This document shows, piece after piece, positions 1-9,133 of a stretch of 29,621 nt of DNA (its first letter is position 1; each line of letters opens with the position of its first letter). The translations under genes were made by a program, and so were the position numbers. Where the stretch lies: positions 1 to 29,621 of the forward strand of contig JBBRWQ010000035.1 of the NCBI GenBank assembly GCA_038249115.1, in the 5' to 3' direction. This DNA comes from UBA4719 sp038249115. GTDB lineage: Bacteria > Actinomycetota > Actinomycetes > Actinomycetales > Dermatophilaceae. The notes under the pieces were generated by a model, which worked only from the letters and a program-made list of their open reading frames with translations, did no database searches and was not told where the DNA came from.

Positions 1-84
1 CCACTCGCGCACGGCCCGGGCGTTGCCGCTCAGGTCGCCGACGGTCGGGTTGACCTGAGCCAGGGCCAGTCGCATCTGCGCCAT
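1..84 (-). CDS. nadE: NAD+ synthetase, N-terminal fragment (cut by window edge)
   Basis: Read on the minus strand from the ATG at 84, this gives MAQMRLALAQVNPTVGDLSG and continues off the left edge. That N-terminus is typical of the nitrilase-like glutaminase domain of glutamine-dependent NAD+ synthetase, which feeds ammonia from glutamine to the synthetase domain converting deamido-NAD to NAD. Only 28 codons are visible, so the catalytic Glu, Lys and Cys of the glutaminase lie outside. A second ATG three codons in (75) is an alternative start. The gene is divergent from the M6 protease. In related actinobacteria nadE commonly lies near glnA2 and glnE, which fits this window. The call rests on recognising the N-terminal sequence only. 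Confidence 0.75.
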   Translation of the reverse strand, partial: MAQMRLALAQVNPTVGDLSGNARAVREW

Positions 85-119
85 ACCGGCAGCCTATCCA
101 CCCGAACCGATGCACCCGG

Positions 120-253
120 AGACGACCTATCAGACCTTGGCAATACCAAATTAGGGGTAAGTCTTTAATGTCCGAGGATTCACAATTTGTCCCCCTTCTG
201 TGAGAGTTGCGCGTCTGCGCCGTTTGGCGTGAGCGTGATCACAGGAGGACTTT
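120..253 (+). promoter_or_regulatory. AT-richer divergent intergenic region with strong RBS for the M6 protease
   Basis: The stretch between the nadE start and the protease start is clearly AT-richer than its surroundings. A TTGGCA at 137-142 resembles a -35 box, but no -10 box lies at ideal spacing (TTTAAT at 164-169 is 21 bases away), so the promoter itself is tentative. A near-perfect Shine-Dalgarno AGGAGG at 243-248 sits 5 bases before the GTG at 254 and fixes that start. Confidence 0.4.
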
Positions 254-2572
254 GTGAAACGACGGACATTACGCATTCTGACAGGCGTGGCGGTCACCGC
301 ACTCGCCGTGTCGATCGTTCAGATCCCGGCGCAAGCCGCCAACCCACCAGGCGACCGAGATCCGGCGGCAGCACAGGCCAAGAAGATGGACGACCTGAAG
401 AGCCCGCTCAGTGAGAAGCAGCGTGCGCTTCGTGAGGCGGCTGTTCAGCAGGTCATCAAGGGCACCGCCAAGATCGAGACCAAGGGTGGCCAGAAGGTCA
501 TCAAGGTCGGCAAGGGGCAGTACGTGCAGTACGGCGTCAACCGTGAGGAGTCGATCTTCACGATCCTCTCCGACTTCGGCGACACTGTGAAGTCAGCCAA
601 GACCGGGGGCGACCCAGGCCCGATCAACAACCAGATCGCAGCGCCGGACCGTAACTGGGATGGCAGCCTCACGGACGACAACTCGACCTACTGGACCAAG
701 GACTTCAACCAGGCCCACTACCAGGACCTGATGTTCGGCACTGGTGAGTCCTTCCGCGACTTCTATCTCAAGCAGTCGAACGGCAGGTTCCTGGCCAAGG
801 GCGACGTCAGTGACTGGGTCACCGTGCCCTACAACGAGGCCAGCTACGGCAGCAACGCCATCTCCGACTCCAAGGCCTACTGGCCGTTCATCGAGGACAC
901 CGCCACAGCCTGGTACGACGCTCAGGTCAAGCTCGGCAAGACTCCGGACGAGATCAAGGCCTATCTCGCCCAGTTCGACCAGGTCGACCGCTACGACTAC
1001 AACAACAACGGCATCTTCAACGAGCCGGACGGCTACATCGACCACTTCCAGGCGATCCACGCCGGTGAGGGCGAAGAGGCCGGCGGCGGCGCGCAAGGTG
1101 CGGACGCCATCTGGTCCCACCGCTGGTACGTCAACTCCACCAGCTTTGGTTCCACCGGCCCGGATAGCAACCTGGCCGGCGGCACCCAGATCGGCGACAC
1201 CGGCATCTGGATCGGTGACTACACCACCGAGCCCGAGAACGGCGGCCTGGGTGTCTTCACCCACGAGTTCGGCCACGACCTCGGTCTGCCGGACCTCTAC
1301 GACACCGCCGGTGGCGACAACGGGACCGGATTCTGGACCCTGATGAGCGGCGGCTCGTGGTTGAACCACGGCACCGACTCGATCGGCACCACGCCCGGCT
1401 ACATGGGCCCGTGGGAGAAGCTGCAGCTCGGCTGGCTGGACTACAAGCAGGTCAACTTCGGCGCGAACGCAAAGGTCAAGCTCGGCCCGGCCGACCGCGG
1501 CGGCAAGACGCCTCAGGCGATCCTGGTCAACCTGCCGGACAGGACCATCACTACCCACTACAACACCCCGCACTCGGACGCCTTCGAGTGGTGGGGCGGG
1601 TCGGCTGACGGGCTCAACACCACGTTGAGCCGCACCGTCGACCTGACCAACGCCACGACGTCGGCGAGCATGTCCGCGTATGCCAAGTACGACATCGAGA
1701 AGGACTACGACGCGCTCTATGGCGAGGTCTCAACTGATGGTGTCACCTGGACCCAGGTAGGTGCGCTACTGGACGGAGTATCGGGCGAAACCTATGTCAA
1801 AGACGTCGAGCCCAGCTACGGAAAGTCGATCTGGACAGGGATCAGTTACGACCTGTCTGCTTACACGGGGCAGAGCGTGCAGTTCCGCTTCCGCTACGCC
1901 ACCGACGGTGGTCTGCACTTCGACGGCCCGTTCCTTGACGACCTGGCACTGACCGTCGACGGCGTCCAGACCTGGGTCGACGACGTCGAGACCGACGTCA
2001 ATGGATGGACCGCTGACGGCTTCACCCGGATGGGTGGCTCGACCACCAGGGACGTGTCCAACTTCTACCTGGCCGAGAACCGCGTCTACGGAGGCTACGA
2101 CGCCACCCTGAAGACCGGTCCGTACAACTTCGGCTTCAGCAACACCCGGCCCGACTGGGTCGAGCGCTTCCCCTACCAGAATGGCCTGCTGGTCTGGTAC
2201 TCCAACGGCGAGTGCACCGACAACAACACCATCAACCACCCAGGTTGTGGCCAGTCACTGCCGGTCGACGCGCGTCCCGCGCCGATCATGTTCGATGGCA
2301 ATCACAGGCTCGGCAACCGCCGTCAGGGGTTCGACGCCACGTTCGGTCAGGAAGCCACCGATGCGGTGACCTTCCACCGCTTGGGAATCCCCACTGTCGT
2401 GGCCTCGCAGCCTGCGATCCCGACGTTCGATGACACGAATCCGGACCGCTATTTCTCGACGCTGAACCCGTGGGCCTCGACCAAGGTCGCAGGCACGGGC
2501 ACGCAGATCAGTGTCGTGGCCACCAGCAAGCAGGGTGACCAGATGCTCGTCGACGTGACCTTCAAGAAGTAG
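254..2572 (+). CDS. Secreted M6-family zinc metalloprotease (immune inhibitor A-like)
   Basis: This 772-residue exported protease begins at a GTG behind AGGAGG. Residues 1-28 form a Sec signal peptide (KRR, a hydrophobic run, then AQA before AANPPG). The catalytic zinc site is HEFGHDLGLPD at about residues 337-347, the HExxHxxGxxD arrangement of M6 peptidases, followed by a Met-turn-like WTLMSGGSW about 20 residues later. The C-terminal half (about 440-770) has paired aromatic, Asp-rich beta modules (for example YDIEKDYDALYGEVS) that look like the VEG/MAM-type modules of InhA. In Bacillus, InhA degrades host antimicrobial peptides; in an environmental actinobacterium, extracellular protein scavenging is more likely. 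It is a single-gene unit closed by a strong terminator. Family assignment is firm, substrate unknown. Confidence 0.93.
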   Translation: MKRRTLRILTGVAVTALAVSIVQIPAQAANPPGDRDPAAAQAKKMDDLKSPLSEKQRALREAAVQQVIKGTAKIETKGGQKVIKVGKGQYVQYGVNREESIFTILSDFGDTVKSAKTGGDPGPINNQIAAPDRNWDGSLTDDNSTYWTKDFNQAHYQDLMFGTGESFRDFYLKQSNGRFLAKGDVSDWVTVPYNEASYGSNAISDSKAYWPFIEDTATAWYDAQVKLGKTPDEIKAYLAQFDQVDRYDYNNNGIFNEPDGYIDHFQAIHAGEGEEAGGGAQGADAIWSHRWYVNSTSFGSTGPDSNLAGGTQIGDTGIWIGDYTTEPENGGLGVFTHEFGHDLGLPDLYDTAGGDNGTGFWTLMSGGSWLNHGTDSIGTTPGYMGPWEKLQLGWLDYKQVNFGANAKVKLGPADRGGKTPQAILVNLPDRTITTHYNTPHSDAFEWWGGSADGLNTTLSRTVDLTNATTSASMSAYAKYDIEKDYDALYGEVSTDGVTWTQVGALLDGVSGETYVKDVEPSYGKSIWTGISYDLSAYTGQSVQFRFRYATDGGLHFDGPFLDDLALTVDGVQTWVDDVETDVNGWTADGFTRMGGSTTRDVSNFYLAENRVYGGYDATLKTGPYNFGFSNTRPDWVERFPYQNGLLVWYSNGECTDNNTINHPGCGQSLPVDARPAPIMFDGNHRLGNRRQGFDATFGQEATDAVTFHRLGIPTVVASQPAIPTFDDTNPDRYFSTLNPWASTKVAGTGTQISVVATSKQGDQMLVDVTFKK

Positions 2573-2586
2573 ATTCACTCACAATA

Positions 2587-2626
2587 GGACGTCCCCGGGA
2601 GTGTTGCTCCCGGGGACGTCCTTTGT
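2587..2626 (+). terminator. Rho-independent terminator after the M6 protease
   Basis: A perfect 15-bp inverted repeat (2587-2601 with 2607-2621, loop TGTTG) is followed by a short T-containing tail (CTTTGT). It starts 15 bases after the protease stop codon and insulates the glnA2 unit. Confidence 0.9.
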
Positions 2627-2702
2627 CTCCTTGGGGTCGGCATTTCAGGGAATTGCCCCGCGGCTTAACCCGCACGAAACAGTTTTAGGGCAGGATCGCG
2701 CT

Positions 2703-4040
2703 ATGGATCGCCAACAGGAGTTCGTCCTACGCACCATCGAGGAACGCGACATCCGCTTCGTCCGGCTCTGGTTCACTGACGTGCTGGGCACGCTGAAGTC
2801 GGTGGCCATCGCCCCCGCCGAGCTCGAGGGTGCCTTCTCCGAGGGCATCGGCTTCGACGGCAGCGCCATCGAGGGATTCGCCAGGGTCTACGAGTCCGAC
2901 ATGCTGGTCAAGCCCGATCCGGGGACGTTCCAGGTGCTGCCCTGGCGTGGCGAAAACCCAGGCACGGCAAGGATGTTCGGCGATATCGTCCTGCCCGACG
3001 GCTCCCCGAGCTTCGCCGACTCGCGCTATGTCCTCAAGCGCGCCCTGGCCAAGGCTGCCGACCTTGGGTTCACGTTCTATACGCATCCAGAGGTCGAGTT
3101 CTTCCTGTTCGAACATCCGATCACGCCCGGCCAGCCGCCGATCCCGGTGGATCAGGCCGGCTACTTCGACCACGTGGCTCACGGAACGGGACACGACTTC
3201 CGGCGAGCCGCCATCACGATGCTGGAGAGCATGGGCATCTCCGTGGAGTTCAGCCACCACGAGGGAGGGCCGGGTCAGAACGAGATCGACCTGCGCTATG
3301 CCGACGGTCTCTCGACGGCTGACAACATCATGACCTTCCGCACGGTCATCAAAGAGGTTGCGTTGGAGCAGGGCGTCTTCGCCTCCTTCATGCCCAAGCC
3401 GTTCAGCGATCAGCCGGGCTCCGGCATGCACACGCACCTGTCGTTGTTCGAGGGCGACCGCAATGCGTTCTACGAGGCAGGGGCGCCATACCAGCTCAGC
3501 CAGGTAGGCCGGCAGTTCATCGCAGGCCTGCTGCGTCACGGAGCCGAGATCAGTGCGGTCACCAACCAGTGGGTCAACTCCTACAAGCGTCTGTGGGGCG
3601 GCGGTGAGGCGCCGGCTCATGTCTGCTGGGGCCACAACAACCGCAGCGCGATGGTGCGCGTGCCGATGTACAAGCCGAAGAAGGGTCAGAGCACCCGCGT
3701 CGAGGTGCGGTCGCTGGACTCGGCCTGCAACCCCTATCTCGCGTTCGCCGTCCTGCTTGCCGCCGGGCTCAAGGGCATCGAAGAGGGCTACGAGCTGCCG
3801 GACGAGGCCGAGGACGACGTCTGGTCGTTGACCGATGCCGAACGCAGGGCGATGGGCATCCGGCCGCTGCCGACATCGCTGATCGATGCCATCACCGCGA
3901 TGGAACAGTCCGATCTCGTGGCTGAGACTCTGGGCGAGCACGTCTTCGACTTCTTTCTTCGCAACAAACGGGCTGAGTGGGCCGACTACAAGGGTCAGAT
4001 CAGTCCCTTTGAGCTGGAGCGCTATCTGCCACGTCTGTAG
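2703..4040 (+). CDS. glnA2: Glutamine synthetase-like ligase, GlnA2 type
   Basis: This is a 445-residue member of the glutamine synthetase family, close in length and N-terminus (MDRQQEFVLRTIEERDIRF) to actinobacterial GlnA2. The ATG at 2703 follows an AGGA. Catalytic landmarks are present: metal-binding Glu in EVEFFLFE, the GPGQNEIDLRYAD segment, ATP-site GSGMHTHLSL and the substrate-binding RVEVRSLDSACNPY. The position matching the adenylylated tyrosine of GlnA1 (the 'LYxLP' loop) reads DVWSLT with Trp at residue 374, so it should not be regulated by GlnE in the usual way. GlnA2-type enzymes in Streptomyces have been linked to gamma-glutamylation of polyamines rather than ammonia assimilation; which reaction applies here is open. 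It is transcribed ahead of glnE with a 44-bp gap. Confidence 0.9.
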   Translation: MDRQQEFVLRTIEERDIRFVRLWFTDVLGTLKSVAIAPAELEGAFSEGIGFDGSAIEGFARVYESDMLVKPDPGTFQVLPWRGENPGTARMFGDIVLPDGSPSFADSRYVLKRALAKAADLGFTFYTHPEVEFFLFEHPITPGQPPIPVDQAGYFDHVAHGTGHDFRRAAITMLESMGISVEFSHHEGGPGQNEIDLRYADGLSTADNIMTFRTVIKEVALEQGVFASFMPKPFSDQPGSGMHTHLSLFEGDRNAFYEAGAPYQLSQVGRQFIAGLLRHGAEISAVTNQWVNSYKRLWGGGEAPAHVCWGHNNRSAMVRVPMYKPKKGQSTRVEVRSLDSACNPYLAFAVLLAAGLKGIEEGYELPDEAEDDVWSLTDAERRAMGIRPLPTSLIDAITAMEQSDLVAETLGEHVFDFFLRNKRAEWADYKGQISPFELERYLPRL

Positions 4041-4084
4041 CGAAGCGTGGGCGGACGTGGTCCTCTGATCGTTAGGTTGTGTGG

Positions 4085-7000
4085 GTGAACGCATCCGTCA
4101 GGCCGCCGAGGTCGAGTCGGGCGGGTCGGCTGGCACGGCTGGGGTTTGCCGATCCCGCTCGCGCTGACACGCTGCTGAAGGACCCTGCCGTGGCCGGGCT
4201 GACCGATCCGCTTGACGACGTCTTCGGTGACGGCCTGGCTGATGCGTTGAGCCGGGTTGCCGACCCCGATCTTGCCCTGATCGGACTCGTGCGGGTGATG
4301 GAGTCGCTGGGCAGGTGGGAGGTCGAGAAGGCCGATCGTGGCGAGAACCACGGCGGAGAGCTGACTGCCGCCCTGCGCCACACCGGCCCGGGACGTGACC
4401 GGTTTCTGGCGGTGCTCGGGGCTTCTTCCGCACTCGGCGATCACCTGGTGACGCATCCTGCTCAGTGGCGTTGCGTCACCGAAGCACGGCGCCAGAGCGG
4501 TGAACAGCGCCGCGAAGACTTGGTCGGCGCAGTGACCAAGGCCATAACCGATGCAGGAACGGCCGCTGGGTATGACGCCCTGCGGGTCGCCTACCGCCGC
4601 CACCTGCTCGGGATCGCGGCGCTGGATCTGACTGCGGACAAGGCGGTCGACGAACTGCCTCCCACCGCAGCGGCGCTGGCGGACCTGGCTGCAGCCGCCC
4701 TGGAGGCCGCCCTGGTGATCGCCCGTGCCGAGGTCGGAGCTGAAGCGGCCAGCTGCAGGTTCACCGTGATCGGCATGGGCAAGTGCGGGGGACGTGAGCT
4801 CAATTACGTCTCTGACGTCGACGTCATCTTCGTAGCCGAACCCGCCGAGCCAGCCGACGGCTGCGCCTCCGACGATACGGCCGCGCTCAACGTGGGCACC
4901 CAGCTGGCGACAGCTCTGATGCGGGCGTGCTCGGCGAACACGGCCGAGGGCACCCTCTGGCCCGTGGATGCCGCCCTGCGCCCTGAGGGCAAGAACGGGC
5001 CCCTGGTGCGAACGGTTGCCAGCCATCTGCAGTACTACGAGCGGTGGGCCAAGACGTGGGAGTTCCAGGCTCTGCTCAAGGCGAGGACCGTTGCTGGCGA
5101 TGTCGGGCTCGGCCGCGAATACCTGGACGCCATAAGCCCTCTCGTCTGGCAAGCGGCCGGTCGTGACCACTTCGTCGAGGACGTCCAGGCGATGCGTCGA
5201 CGAGTCGAGACGAATGTCCCGGCTGCAGAGTCTGCGCGCCAACTAAAGCTGGGGCCGGGTGGGCTGCGCGACGTGGAGTTCAGTGTCCAGCTGCTGCAAC
5301 TCGTCCATGGTCGCACCGATCTGACATTGCGCTCCGGAACGACGTTGGAGGCATTGTCGGCGCTGTCCAAGGGCGGATACGTGGCCCGTGATGATGCCGC
5401 CGTTCTGGACGAGTCGTACCGGCTGCTGCGAACCCTGGAGCACCGAATCCAGCTGTTCCGGCTGCGCCGCACCCATCTGATGCCCACAGCGGAGTCGGAT
5501 CTGCGACGGTTGGGCCGCGCTGTCGGTCACCGCAGCGAGCCTGCTCGGGCGGTGGTCGCCCAGTGGCAGCAACAGGCCCGCGAGGTTCGCCGACTCCATG
5601 AGCGGCTGTTCTACCGCCCGTTGCTGACCGCATCCGCGAGGCTCAGCAGCACCGAAGCGCGGCTCACTCCCGAAGCCGCGCGAGAACGCTTGGCGGCGTT
5701 GGGTTTTCGCGATCCCGCAGGGGCCATGCGACACCTTGAAGCACTCACCGTCGGGCTCAGCCGGAGGGCTGCGATCCAGAGGACGTTGCTGCCGGTCATG
5801 CTCGGGTGGTTCGCTGACGAGGCGGACCCAGACGCCGGTCTGTTGTCATTCCGGCGGATCAGCGAGTCCCTGGGCGCGTCCCACTGGTACCTCAAGATGC
5901 TCCGTGACGAGGGCAGTGCCGCCGAGCGTCTCGCTCACATCTTGGCCCGAAGCCGTTACGCCGCAGACCTGCTCACCAGCGCGCCCGAGTCCGTTTCCAT
6001 TCTTGGTGACATCGGAGGTTTGGCCCCACGCAGCCGGGAGGCGATCCTGGCCACGATGAGGTCAGCCATCGGTCGCAAGGCCAAGCCGGACGATGCGATC
6101 ACGGCTGCGCGTGTCGTTCGACGTCAGGAGCTCTTCCGTATCGCTGTGGCCGACCTCAGCGGCGTCCTGGATCTCTCCGGGGTTGGCGCGGCGCTGGCCG
6201 ACCTGACTTCGGCGATCCTTCAGTCCGCGCTCGACATCGCGATCAGGGGGGTGGAAGCCGACCTCGACACGCCGCTGCGCACCCGACTCCTCGTCGTGGG
6301 CATGGGCAGCCTCGGCGGAGGCGAGATGGGCTACGGCTCGGATGCGGACGTCATGTTCGTTCACCAGGCCGATGAAGGCGTCGATGAGACCGATGCCCAG
6401 AAGCAGGCCACGTCGGTCGTCCAGGAGGTGCTACGGCTGCTGGGGCTCGCGGGGCCGGACCCCCAGATGATTGTCGACCCCGACCTGCGCCCTGAGGGCA
6501 AGGCGGGTCCGCTGGTGCGCACGCTCGCGGGCTACGCCGCCTACTACGAGCGTTGGTCGCTCACCTGGGAGGCGCAAGCGCTGCTGCGTGCGGCGCCGGT
6601 GGCCGGTGACTCCGACCTCGGGCGTGCGTTCTGCGACCTGATCCGCCCGATCCGGTGGCCCGAGGGCGGAGTCTCAGCGCACGGCATACGAGAGATCCGC
6701 ACGCTCAAGGCGCGGATGGAGGCAGAGCGTCTGCCGCGGGGCGCAGATCCCAAGACGCACTTCAAACTGGGGCTTGGCGGGCTCTCCGACGTCGAGTGGA
6801 CGGCTCAGCTCATCCAGCTTCGCCATGCCTTTGAGGTCCCTGGACTTCGCACCACGGGGACCCTGGCAGCCTTGGCTGCCGGCGCTGAGGCTGGACTGGT
6901 GCCACCCGCGGACGTGGAGACGATGTCACGTGCATGGGCATTTGCCTCCTCGCTGCGAAACGCCTCCGTGCTGTGGCGCGGTCGACCAGTTGACGCGCTT

Positions 7001-7144
7001 CCCAGCGATCTGAGAGATGCAGACGGAATTGGCCGGATTGTGGGACGCGAGGCCGGTGAAGGGGACAAACTAGCCGAGGCCTACCGGCGTCTGGCCCGTC
7101 GGGCGCGGGTCGCTGTCAATTTCAACTTTTACGAGTCGCAATAG
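4085..7144 (+). CDS. glnE: Bifunctional glutamine synthetase adenylyltransferase / adenylyl-removing enzyme
   Basis: A cytoplasmic regulator of about 1019 residues that attaches AMP to, and removes it from, the regulatory tyrosine of GlnA1 in response to nitrogen status. Two nucleotidyltransferase halves are visible, each with the G-S-D-D signature: GGRELNYVSDVDVIFV near residue 240 (deadenylylation half) and GGGEMGYGSDADVMFV near 745 (adenylylation half). Each is followed by an LRPEGK segment and by an LxLGxGGLxDVEW/F motif. The length is normal for the family. GTG at 4085 sits 9 bases from AGG and is preferred; GTG at 4079 would add two residues. Downstream, an MFS gene follows after 18 bases, suggesting an operon with glnA2. 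The target GlnA1 is not intact in the window; only a 3' scrap is seen at 18562. Confidence 0.95.
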   Translation: MNASVRPPRSSRAGRLARLGFADPARADTLLKDPAVAGLTDPLDDVFGDGLADALSRVADPDLALIGLVRVMESLGRWEVEKADRGENHGGELTAALRHTGPGRDRFLAVLGASSALGDHLVTHPAQWRCVTEARRQSGEQRREDLVGAVTKAITDAGTAAGYDALRVAYRRHLLGIAALDLTADKAVDELPPTAAALADLAAAALEAALVIARAEVGAEAASCRFTVIGMGKCGGRELNYVSDVDVIFVAEPAEPADGCASDDTAALNVGTQLATALMRACSANTAEGTLWPVDAALRPEGKNGPLVRTVASHLQYYERWAKTWEFQALLKARTVAGDVGLGREYLDAISPLVWQAAGRDHFVEDVQAMRRRVETNVPAAESARQLKLGPGGLRDVEFSVQLLQLVHGRTDLTLRSGTTLEALSALSKGGYVARDDAAVLDESYRLLRTLEHRIQLFRLRRTHLMPTAESDLRRLGRAVGHRSEPARAVVAQWQQQAREVRRLHERLFYRPLLTASARLSSTEARLTPEAARERLAALGFRDPAGAMRHLEALTVGLSRRAAIQRTLLPVMLGWFADEADPDAGLLSFRRISESLGASHWYLKMLRDEGSAAERLAHILARSRYAADLLTSAPESVSILGDIGGLAPRSREAILATMRSAIGRKAKPDDAITAARVVRRQELFRIAVADLSGVLDLSGVGAALADLTSAILQSALDIAIRGVEADLDTPLRTRLLVVGMGSLGGGEMGYGSDADVMFVHQADEGVDETDAQKQATSVVQEVLRLLGLAGPDPQMIVDPDLRPEGKAGPLVRTLAGYAAYYERWSLTWEAQALLRAAPVAGDSDLGRAFCDLIRPIRWPEGGVSAHGIREIRTLKARMEAERLPRGADPKTHFKLGLGGLSDVEWTAQLIQLRHAFEVPGLRTTGTLAALAAGAEAGLVPPADVETMSRAWAFASSLRNASVLWRGRPVDALPSDLRDADGIGRIVGREAGEGDKLAEAYRRLARRARVAVNFNFYESQ

Positions 7145-7162
7145 AAAGGTAGCGTCACAACG

Positions 7163-8440
7163 ATGAACATGCGGGGGGAGGACTCGAACGAGCGACATGC
7201 CATGCCCTCTTACTCCGATGTCTTCCGGACTCGCGGCTACCTTGCGATCTTCCTGGCTGCGGCATTGTCCACGTGGGGGGACTATCTGGCGCGGGTGACG
7301 ATCGCTGCCTACGTGTTCAAACGGACCGGCTCGCCATTGGCGGCTGCTGGGATCTTCGCCGTCAGTCTGTTGCCCACCATCTTCGGACGCAGTCTCCTCG
7401 CCCCCATCGCCGACCGCATCCCTTACAAGAATGTGCTGATCGCCTCGCACCTGACGCGGGCAGTGCTCGTGGCCGCGCTGATCGCCATGGTGAGCATCGA
7501 TGTGCCCCTGTGGACGTTGTTCGGCCTGCTGTTCCTGCTCGAGCTCGCGGGTGGGCCGGCCGTCCCCGCCAGCCAGATCTTGATGACCGACCTTTTTGTC
7601 GATCGCTGGCTGTACGCCCGCGCGCTGGGCCTGGGCACTTTGAGCGATCAGGTCAACCAGGCTATCGGGCTTGGCGTCGGTGGCCTGGTGGTGGCATGGG
7701 TGGGGACCGACGGGGCGCTGTGGTTCGACCTCGCCACCTTCCTCATCTCGGCTCTGGTCATCGCGTTGGTGGTCAGGGTTCAACCCATCCGCGGCACGCC
7801 GAGCGCGGGCATCATCGGGTTCTTTCGCGACATAGGCGAAGGTGCCGGCTATCTGTTCCGCCACCCGGTACTGGTCCATCTGCTGGCGCTGAGTCTTTGC
7901 GCCGTATGGGCGACCACCGCGCCGGAGGCCGTGGCCATCGCCTATGCATCGTCAAAGGACCCATCCGGGTTGGCGAGCCTTGGCGGTCTGCTCATGGCGG
8001 CCCCGATCCTGGGTGCCGTGGTTGGTTTGGTGATCGTCGGGCGGTGGCAGCCCGAGCGCCAGAACTCCCGGATGATCGTGATGGCGCTGCTGATGCCGTT
8101 GCCTCTCCTGGTGACTGTGTTCGCTCCGCCGGTGTCGATCACCTGGCTGTTGTGGTTCGGGTCCGGGGTTCTGCAGGCGTTCATGCTGCCTCTGCAGTCG
8201 ACCCTCTCGCTCGTCATTCCCGCCGAGATGCGCGGCAGGGTCTTCGGCCTGGCCGGTGCCCTCTCCGTGGCCTCCACCGGCGTCGCGTTCCTGGTCTCGG
8301 GCTATTTGGCCGAGGTCACCTCGCCGTCAGCGGCCGTGGCGATCTGTGCGATCGGAAGCCTGCTAGCGATCGGCGTCGTTGCGCTGCGTTGGCCTCGCGC
8401 CGCTCTGCGCGCGGCCGTCGACACGGCATACAACTCCTGA
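7163..8440 (+). CDS. Major facilitator superfamily exporter
   Basis: A 425-residue integral membrane protein with about 12 hydrophobic segments, starting with YLAIFLAAALSTWGDYLARV and ending in AICAIGSLLAIGVVALRW. The MFS loop between helices 2 and 3 is recognisable as GRSLLAPIADRIPYKNVL. The sequence resembles the EntS/enterobactin-exporter-like and drug-efflux branch, but no substrate can be read from it. It starts 18 bases after glnE and is probably cotranscribed. The ATG at 7163 has an AAAGG 14 bases upstream, which is far; ATG 7202 (MPSYSDVF) is a plausible alternative that loses no membrane segment. Ends convergently with the DUF1918 gene. Confidence 0.88.
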   Translation: MNMRGEDSNERHAMPSYSDVFRTRGYLAIFLAAALSTWGDYLARVTIAAYVFKRTGSPLAAAGIFAVSLLPTIFGRSLLAPIADRIPYKNVLIASHLTRAVLVAALIAMVSIDVPLWTLFGLLFLLELAGGPAVPASQILMTDLFVDRWLYARALGLGTLSDQVNQAIGLGVGGLVVAWVGTDGALWFDLATFLISALVIALVVRVQPIRGTPSAGIIGFFRDIGEGAGYLFRHPVLVHLLALSLCAVWATTAPEAVAIAYASSKDPSGLASLGGLLMAAPILGAVVGLVIVGRWQPERQNSRMIVMALLMPLPLLVTVFAPPVSITWLLWFGSGVLQAFMLPLQSTLSLVIPAEMRGRVFGLAGALSVASTGVAFLVSGYLAEVTSPSAAVAICAIGSLLAIGVVALRWPRAALRAAVDTAYNS

Positions 8441-8513
8441 GACCTGACCGAGCGGTCCCCGAAAGGCCTGTTCTGCATACCCACTCGACCCCGAGGGCTC
8501 TGGTCGATCTCTG

Positions 8514-9005
8514 TTACAGCGGGCGCACGTAGGTGTCGGTGCCAGTGGCCGCCTCGATGTCCAACTCTGCCCGTGCCAACAGAGAGTCGGCCAGGTGCCG
8601 AAGGGCTCGCGCCACGGCTACCTCGTCGCCGATCGTGGATTTCGGGTCGTCCTGCGGGCTGCGGTGGCTATCGCCCTGCGCGCTGAGCTCGCCGGTGACA
8701 TCCGAGACGAGCATGGCGGTGGCGCGCGTGCTGTCGCCGGTCTCCACCACGGAGACCTGCACCCGCCACGTCTTGGTGGCCTCCTGTATGCCGGCCGCCG
8801 GACGCCCTGACTCGTCGGTCCCGCTCTCCACCCTCATCACCGCACCCGGACCGGGGTAGACCAGACCGATGTGCCCGTCGCTCCATCTGACTGTGTACGG
8901 CGCGCTGCCCTCGCTGCCCTTGACCTCCAGCACCTCACCGTCGCGCACGGGGTCATCGACCCTTGTACCAGCGAGGATGATGCGGTCCCCAACACGAGCC
9001 TTCAT
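8514..9005 (-). CDS. DUF1918 + DUF1876 (dsRBD-fold) two-domain protein
   Basis: A 163-residue soluble protein. Residues 1-60 (MKARVGDRIILAGTRVDDPV through RWSDGHIGLVYPGPGAVMRV) match the small SH3-like DUF1918 fold. Residues about 75-155 (TWRVQVSVVETGDSTRATAML through VARALRHLADSLLARAE) match DUF1876, the dsRBD-fold family of mycobacterial Rv1738 and Rv2632c. The acidic-polar linker and DDPKSTIGDEVAVARAL are typical of DUF1876. The start at 9005 is set by GGAGG five bases upstream. The two domains are often separate small genes; here they are joined. In mycobacteria DUF1876 members are induced under hypoxia and dormancy; a stress role here is inference. The DUF4242 gene lies upstream on the same strand. 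Confidence 0.85.
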   Translation of the reverse strand: MKARVGDRIILAGTRVDDPVRDGEVLEVKGSEGSAPYTVRWSDGHIGLVYPGPGAVMRVESGTDESGRPAAGIQEATKTWRVQVSVVETGDSTRATAMLVSDVTGELSAQGDSHRSPQDDPKSTIGDEVAVARALRHLADSLLARAELDIEAATGTDTYVRPL

Positions 9006-9133
9006 GACGTCCTCCATTGCTGGTGGCTGGAACTCGGCTATTTCGAGCATGCTCCTGAGCAACGGGTTCCGGAATAGCCCAAAGGGACGTATGCCGTGTG
9101 ATGTCTGCCGTGTTCTCGTCGGCGAGGGCCTCC

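Noticed and set aside
593..1573. Long minus-strand ORF (326 codons) opposite the M6 protease
   Set aside because: It is Val/Asp/Gly-rich low-complexity antisense of a well-supported gene, with no motifs and no ribosome site.
4022..5242. 406-codon minus-strand ORF opposite glnE
   Set aside because: Antisense shadow of the conserved N-terminal GlnE domain with no recognisable motif.
7273..8532. 419-codon plus-strand frame overlapping the MFS gene
   Set aside because: Arg/Gly-rich translation without membrane segments; the other frame gives a clear 12-helix transporter.
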